Below are positions 24,417 through 28,580 of a DNA stretch of 28,580 nt, piece after piece. Made by a program: the position numbers and the translations under genes. The DNA is from an uncultured Roseateles sp. Its GTDB lineage: Bacteria > Pseudomonadota > Gammaproteobacteria > Burkholderiales > Burkholderiaceae. The first letter of the stretch is position 1; each line of letters begins with the position of its first letter. The notes beneath the pieces are model-generated. The model searched no databases. It worked only from the letters and a program-made list of their open reading frames with translations, and was not told where the DNA came from. The stretch covers positions 1 through 28,580 of the forward strand of contig CAMPJJ010000073.1 of assembly GCA_946886855.1 (NCBI GenBank), given 5' to 3'.

Positions 24417-25258
24417 GCGCCGCGTCGACCTCCCTCACGAACCGCCCGGTGATCTCGGCGCTCGCGCTGGCGGCGCTGCTGGTCGTGGTGCTCCTGCCGA
24501 TGGCGGCCCTGCTGGTCTATGGCCTCACCGGACGATGGGATCGTCACTGGTGGCCGGAGGACCCGACGCTGCGCTGGATCGTCGATGCCGTCGTCGATCC
24601 GCGCGTGCAGGGCGCGGTGCTGCGCACGACGCTGCTCGCCTTGGCGAGCGCGACCCTGGCGCTGGTCTGCGGCGCGCTGGCGACGATTCCCGCGGCCCTC
24701 GCCGTGCAGCTCGACGACGGCCCGGCCGCTCGGCGGCTGCAGCGCACGCTGGACCTCGTCGCGCTGCTGCCGTTTGCGATCGCGCCGGTGGTGATCGCGA
24801 TCAGCGCGCTGGAGCTGTTCGTCGGCCGCTGGGGCGGCTGGTTGCCGCTCCCGCTGGTCTACGTGGCGGTGGTCGCGCCGACGCTGTTCCCGCTCATCCA
24901 CAAGACGCTGCAATCGGCGCTCGCGCAGCTGAACGCGGCCTCGTTGATCGAGGCCGGCCGCACGCTCGGCGCGAGCGACGGCCACGCCGTGCGACGCGTG
25001 CTGCTGCCCATGCTGGCGCCGGCGCTGCTCGCCGCGTTCCTGCTCGCGTGGGTCACGGCGGCGATGGAATTCGCGATCGCGAACCTGCTGCTCGGCGGCC
25101 AGCTGGAGCTGCTGCAGCCCTTGATGAACAGCCTGCGCAACGCCAACGGTCACCAGGCGGCGGCGCTGATGGTGCTGGCCTTCGTCGGCGTCGGAGCGAT
25201 CGTCGCGGCGGTCGCCGCGCTCACCCGGCGCTGGACGACGGGCGCATCGCCGCGATGA
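24413..25258 (+). CDS. ABC transporter permease 2
   Basis: This is a 281-residue inner-membrane permease, partner of the preceding one. Six hydrophobic segments are visible, with a canonical EAA loop at 180-199 (EAGRTLGASDGHAVRRVLLP). After the first helix is a periplasmic loop, RWDRHWWPEDPTLRW. The start overlaps permease 1 as ATGA. The stop at 25256-25258 overlaps an ATG at 25255, which opens a 20-codon mini-ORF, not the ATPase directly. Homology to PotC/FbpB-type permeases is inferred from the motif. Confidence 0.92.
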   Translation: MSAASTSLTNRPVISALALAALLVVVLLPMAALLVYGLTGRWDRHWWPEDPTLRWIVDAVVDPRVQGAVLRTTLLALASATLALVCGALATIPAALAVQLDDGPAARRLQRTLDLVALLPFAIAPVVIAISALELFVGRWGGWLPLPLVYVAVVAPTLFPLIHKTLQSALAQLNAASLIEAGRTLGASDGHAVRRVLLPMLAPALLAAFLLAWVTAAMEFAIANLLLGGQLELLQPLMNSLRNANGHQAAALMVLAFVGVGAIVAAVAALTRRWTTGASPR

Positions 25259-25317
25259 GCGCGCTTCAGACCCTGCCCCTGCGCGCCGGCCCCCCCTCAA
25301 GAATCTCCGTGCGATGA
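25255..25317 (+). CDS. 20-codon mini-ORF bridging permease 2 and the ATPase, or displaced ATPase N-terminus
   Basis: The ATG at 25255 overlaps the permease 2 stop (ATGA) and opens a frame of 20 residues (MSALQTLPLR...) that stops at 25315-25317. That stop in turn overlaps the ATPase ATG at 25314 (again ATGA). It may be a real coupling leader that carries ribosomes between the two genes. Alternatively, a one-base indel in the C7 run (25290-25296) would fuse it to the ATPase frame through KNLRAMTST, making it the ATPase's true N-terminus. No family is recognisable in so short a peptide. Confidence 0.3.
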   Translation: MSALQTLPLRAGPPSRISVR

Positions 25318-26396
25318 CCTCGACCGCCCCTTCGAACGCCCCTTCCACGATTCCTGCGACTTCTCCCGACGTCGAACTGACGGCGCAACTCGCAGTCCGC
25401 GGCGCTGAGCTGGCGCTGGGCGGGCGACCGGTCCTGCGCGGCATCGACCTGACGCTGGCGCGCGGCGAGGTCGTCGCGCTGCTCGGCGCATCGGGCTGCG
25501 GCAAGACGACGCTGCTGCGGTCGATCGCGGGACTGCAGCCGCTGGACCACGGCACGATCGCGATGTCCGGCCAGCAGGTGCAGACGCTGCCGCCGCAGCG
25601 CCGCGACATCGGCATGGTGTTCCAGCACTACGCGCTGTTCCCCAACCTGTCGGTGCGCGAGAACATCCGCTTCGGTCCGCTCGCGCGGGGCGAGGAAGCG
25701 TCGCTCGCCGACACGCGGGCGGACGAGTTGCTCGACCTCATCGACCTGCGCGCGCTCGCCGACCGGCTGCCGCAGGCGCTGTCGGGCGGACAGCGGCAGC
25801 GCGTCGCGCTCGCCCGGGCGCTGGCGACGCGGCCGATGCTGCTGCTGATGGACGAGCCGTTCTCGGCGCTCGACGAGCATTTCCGCCTGCCCCTGCGTCG
25901 GCAGTTCCGGCGGCTGCAGCGCGAGCTCGGCCAGAGCTGCGTGATCGTCACGCACGACCGCGAGGAGGCCTTCGAGATCGCCGACCGCGTGGCGGTCATG
26001 TTCGACGGCGTGATCGCGCAATGCGCGTCGCCGCGCGAGCTGCGCCGCGCGCCGGCGAACCGGCGGGTGGCGGACTTCCTGGGGATCTTCAACCGGCTGG
26101 ACGCGAAGACGCTGGACGGCGCCTGGCGCCGCGACGCCGGGCACTGGATCGCGCCGGTGGAGGCGCTGGTGCTCGCTGACGGACAGGCCGGTGACGAGAC
26201 GTCGCGCCAGGCGCTGCGATTCACGGCGACGCTGCGGGCGAGTTATCCGGGTCAGCAGCGGGTGGCCTGTGAGCTGGAGGGGCCGGGCGGCCAGACGCTG
26301 ACGATGTGGCGTCGGCATGAGGACGCCGAGCTCGCGCCCGGCAGCGCCCTGCAGCTCGCGATCGCGGAGCCGGCGATGCGGTGGATCGAGGAGTGA
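25314..26396 (+). CDS. ABC transporter ATP-binding protein
   Basis: This is a 360-residue ATPase of the PotA/FbpC type. Walker A is GASGCGKT (58-65), Q-loop Q104 (MVFQHYALFPNLSVREN), signature LSGGQRQR (156-163), Walker B LLLMDEPFSALDE (176-188) and H-loop H214 (VTHDREEA). Residues after about 240 form a TOBE-like regulatory or substrate-sensing C-terminal domain. The first 20 residues are Ser/Thr/Pro/Ala-rich and lie outside the nucleotide domain. It energises the two permeases. It ends the operon; 250 bp of leader sequence separate it from the RHS gene. The start is ambiguous because of the mini-ORF and C7 run just upstream. Confidence 0.95.
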   Translation: MTSTAPSNAPSTIPATSPDVELTAQLAVRGAELALGGRPVLRGIDLTLARGEVVALLGASGCGKTTLLRSIAGLQPLDHGTIAMSGQQVQTLPPQRRDIGMVFQHYALFPNLSVRENIRFGPLARGEEASLADTRADELLDLIDLRALADRLPQALSGGQRQRVALARALATRPMLLLMDEPFSALDEHFRLPLRRQFRRLQRELGQSCVIVTHDREEAFEIADRVAVMFDGVIAQCASPRELRRAPANRRVADFLGIFNRLDAKTLDGAWRRDAGHWIAPVEALVLADGQAGDETSRQALRFTATLRASYPGQQRVACELEGPGGQTLTMWRRHEDAELAPGSALQLAIAEPAMRWIEE

Positions 26397-26488
26397 ATCG
26401 TTTCCCTCCCAAGGGCAGACAAGACCCGGCACCGATGACGACGGCGTGACAGCGCGCGCTCGGGCGCTCCCCCAAAAGGTTGGTGGCA

Positions 26489-26646
26489 GATCAACGGCGC
26501 CTCCTGCAGAATCGCCGTCGCTGATCAGGGAGAGAGGCGATCCGGCTCATGGCGCAAAGACGCTGGCCGGTTAGTCCGCGACTGCGGCCATTCCGGCGCG
26601 TCTGAAACTCCCTGACGTCTTTCTGATGTTCTCGGGAGTCCCTCAC
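26489..26646 (+). promoter_or_regulatory. Structured 5' leader of the RHS gene, riboswitch-like
   Basis: Several helices can be drawn by eye. ACGGCG/CGCCGT (26494-26499/26513-26518), flanked by GATCA/TGATC, forms a first hairpin. TCAGGGAG (26525-26532) pairs perfectly with CTCCCTGA (26608-26615) as a closing helix. Inside it lie a weak hairpin (GCG and CC, 26537-26543, with GG and CGC, 26551-26555) and a strong one made of AGACGC/GCGTCT (26558-26563/26598-26603), TGGCCG/CGGCCA (26564-26569/26585-26590) and AGTC/GACT (26573-26576/26580-26583). ACTCCC (26607-26612) can instead pair with GGGAGT (26634-26639), which contains the Shine-Dalgarno. The two pairings exclude each other. No known class is matched with certainty. 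Confidence 0.5.
26634..26638 (+). promoter_or_regulatory. Shine-Dalgarno of the RHS gene, sequesterable by its leader
   Basis: GGGAG lies eight bases before the ATG at 26647 and fixes that start. The same bases are complementary to 26608-26612, one strand of the leader's closing helix. Ribosome access may therefore depend on which helix forms. Confidence 0.65.
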
Positions 26647-28580
26647 ATGTCGATCCAACGGAACGCCTTCTTTGCGTTCATGACGCTGGCGTGTGCCGGT
26701 CCGGCCTTCGCGGCCGATTGCCACAAGATGTACAACAGCTCCGATTTCGTGAATCGGACCTTGCGGGTAGCCGGAGGCCTGCCGGGCTGCTTCGCCTCCC
26801 CGGATGCCGTGAAGGCCGCGCTGTGGGCCAAGGTGTCGCCTTTCATCGAGGAACCGGTCGATCGCCCGGAGTATGTGGAGACCAGTTCCATCGTCCAGGG
26901 GGGCTGCGTCCCCGCCCAGCTCAACCGGACGGACGCCACCTCCGTCCATGAGTGCAGCTACACGATCATCACCAAGACGGTGAGCAAACTCACCGGCCAG
27001 GTCTCGAGCCGTGAAACGAAGAGTCGTTTCGAGACGCTGATGGACTGTGGCTACGCCCTGAACACCACCTGGCGCTACGACCTCGGCATGTGCATGTCCT
27101 ACCAGGACGTCCGTCCAGTCCAGATGTGCTCGGCGAAGCGGGAGTTCGGCAATCCGGTCGATGCGCTGACGGGGCGCAAGTCGCAGCGCGAGCAGGTGCT
27201 GACCTGGGGGCGCGGCCATTCGCTGGTGCTCACCTACGACCCCCTCGACGAGGCTCAGGATCTCTCGCGTTACCGCGAATCGACCCCCCGTTTCGGCGCT
27301 TTCTGGCACAGCAACCTGCACAAGCAGGGGCTGCGCAACGGCGACATCGACAGTCACATGATGTTCCTGCGCGGCGACGGGACGATGAAGTCCTTCGACA
27401 ACTACGGAGCGATCCGATCCCCGCTCGAGCGCGATCGCCTGGTCCGCTCCAGCATCCCCTCGAACTGGACCAACTGGGTCTATTACGACACCCAGGCCTC
27501 GGCGGTCGAGACCTATCTGTCCAACGCCCTGTCGAGCGACCTGTCACGCATCCACTACGCGGACGGCCGGTATTTGGACGTCGGCTATGGCGAAACCCTG
27601 GCCAAGGACGGTGGTGCCATGACGGTGCGGGTGATCAGCGACGTCACCGATGAATCGGGCAGGAAGCTCTCGTTCGAGTACGAGCCCGATCCGATGTACG
27701 CCACAACGGTGAGGGTGAAGGCGGTGATCGATCCTGCCGGCCGGCGGTACATGTTCACCTACGACGTCAACGGGGGGCTGGCGACGATCCAGTTCCCCGA
27801 CGCGACGACACGCGGCTACGCCTACGGCAATGCGAGCCTGCCGTGGGCCATCACCGCGCGCTACGACGAATCCCGCAACCAATACGGCAGCTACGAGTAC
27901 GACACTGCGGGGCGGGCCATCTCGACGGCCACTGGCAGTTCGGGGGAGCGCTGGAGCATCTCGTGGGTCCGCGAGCCGAAGTGGATACTGAGCCAGACGG
28001 ACGACATCCTGAATCGCGTGATCCGACGCGAGCGTCAACTGATCGATGCCATCCAGGCGGTGGCCACCGGCCCTGACGGACGCAGGGAGGTGGTCGACAG
28101 CGTGCCGCTGATGGGTTCTCCGATGCTCACGGGGCAGTCGCAGCCTGCGGGAGCCGGCTGTGAGGCGGCGAACTCGTCGGTCGCGTACGACAATGAAGCC
28201 AATGCGATCCGGCGCGTGGACTTCAACGGCGGCCAGTCGTGTCACGCGTATGTGGCGGGACGCCAGCTGGAGTCGTCGCGGGTCGAGGGTCTCGCGTCGG
28301 GCTCGACCTGCGCACCGGTACTGGCGGCTGACGCGACCTTGCCCGCCGCGGCGCGCAAGGTCAGCTCGCAGTGGCACCCGGATTGGCGCATGGCGACGAA
28401 AACGGCGGAGCCCCGTCGCATCACGACGCTGGTCTACAACGGCCAGCCCGACCCGTTCAACGGCAACGCGGTGGCCAGCTGCGCGCCCGTCGATGCAAAG
28501 CTGCCAGACAACAAGCCCATCGTCGTGCTGTGCAAGCGCGTCGAGCAGGCGACGACTGACGCGACGGGTGCCCAGGGCTT
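26647..28580 (+). CDS. Secreted RHS/YD-repeat protein (5' part, runs off the window)
   Basis: The frame is open from the ATG at 26647 to the last base, giving 644 complete codons. A Sec signal peptide (MSIQRNAFFAFMTLACAGPAFA) is followed by a cysteine-rich N-terminal region of about 140 residues without a recognised domain (for example GGLPGCFAS, GGCVPAQLN, HECSYTII, MDCGYAL). At 161-178 comes CSAKREFGNPVDALTGRK, the typical entry motif to RHS proteins (DUF6531-like). YD-type repeats follow: FEYEPD, YMFTYDVNGGLATIQFPD, RGYAYGN and YEYDTAGRAIST. RHS proteins form a hollow shell that often encloses a C-terminal toxin or other cargo. The C-terminus, and any immunity gene, lies beyond the window. 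GC is slightly lower than in the ABC operon. Function (toxin, adhesin or processing shell) cannot be decided from this part. Confidence 0.85.
   Translation, partial: MSIQRNAFFAFMTLACAGPAFAADCHKMYNSSDFVNRTLRVAGGLPGCFASPDAVKAALWAKVSPFIEEPVDRPEYVETSSIVQGGCVPAQLNRTDATSVHECSYTIITKTVSKLTGQVSSRETKSRFETLMDCGYALNTTWRYDLGMCMSYQDVRPVQMCSAKREFGNPVDALTGRKSQREQVLTWGRGHSLVLTYDPLDEAQDLSRYRESTPRFGAFWHSNLHKQGLRNGDIDSHMMFLRGDGTMKSFDNYGAIRSPLERDRLVRSSIPSNWTNWVYYDTQASAVETYLSNALSSDLSRIHYADGRYLDVGYGETLAKDGGAMTVRVISDVTDESGRKLSFEYEPDPMYATTVRVKAVIDPAGRRYMFTYDVNGGLATIQFPDATTRGYAYGNASLPWAITARYDESRNQYGSYEYDTAGRAISTATGSSGERWSISWVREPKWILSQTDDILNRVIRRERQLIDAIQAVATGPDGRREVVDSVPLMGSPMLTGQSQPAGAGCEAANSSVAYDNEANAIRRVDFNGGQSCHAYVAGRQLESSRVEGLASGSTCAPVLAADATLPAAARKVSSQWHPDWRMATKTAEPRRITTLVYNGQPDPFNGNAVASCAPVDAKLPDNKPIVVLCKRVEQATTDATGAQG

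Noticed and set aside
26536..26606. c-di-GMP-I (GEMM) riboswitch in the RHS leader
   Set aside because: Only a GCGCAAAG-like core is shared. The P2 GNRA tetraloop, the GGCAAACC strand and its 3' partner are missing, so the leader is reported as structured but unclassified.

Overview
The window is about 28.6 kb of high-GC DNA (many coding rows exceed 70% G+C) with the gene content and arrangement of a betaproteobacterium of the order Burkholderiales. My guess is the Roseateles/Mitsuaria/Leptothrix side of the order. This is inferred from recognisable protein families (purE-purK-Sua5, tsaB-rimI-udg, cca, OmpW, a PEP-CTERM protein, CnoX/YbbN) and not from any database match. I see no rRNA, complete tRNA, CRISPR array, insertion sequence or replication origin.

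Layout. (1) 1-2535: the last codons of an unidentified gene, a glutathione S-transferase-like gene, a small PEP-CTERM protein on the minus strand, and cca (tRNA CCA-adding enzyme). (2) 2549-3757: a Shedu-like (SduA/DUF4263) nuclease gene of visibly lower GC, which looks like a single-gene anti-phage insertion. (3) 9600 down to 3913, minus strand: a tightly packed operon tsaB-rimI-udg-(PAS-PAS-GGDEF-EAL)-midA-like methyltransferase. Three of its four junctions are ATGA overlaps and the fourth is a directly abutting TGA-ATG. (4) 15766 down to 9683, minus strand: purE-purK-tsaC/sua5, an SGNH-like lipoprotein, then a terminator, a TetR-type palindromic operator, an alpha/beta-hydrolase lipoprotein and OmpW. 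(5) 15916-16881, plus strand: a CnoX/YbbN-type thioredoxin-TPR protein.

(6) 16948-26396: a DeoR/GlpR-type regulator diverges from a seven-gene transport and catabolic operon. In order this holds a TonB-dependent receptor, a Tat-exported PhoD-like phosphatase, a Tat-exported substrate-binding protein, a cytoplasmic alkaline-phosphatase-superfamily phosphodiesterase, two ABC permeases and an ABC ATPase. Read together this is a complete route from outer membrane to cytoplasm for an organophosphorus compound, with one phosphoester hydrolase on each side of the inner membrane. The substrate cannot be read from the sequence. Genes from phoD onward are joined by ATGA overlaps. Between permease 2 and the ATPase lies a 20-codon mini-ORF with an ATGA at both ends and a C7 run inside it.

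(7) 26397-28580: a secreted RHS/YD-repeat protein that runs off the window. Its 5' leader can fold into a three-way-junction-like structure. One strand of the closing helix can alternatively pair with the Shine-Dalgarno sequence, as in a riboswitch expression platform. This leader and the organophosphorus operon are the two most interesting items here.
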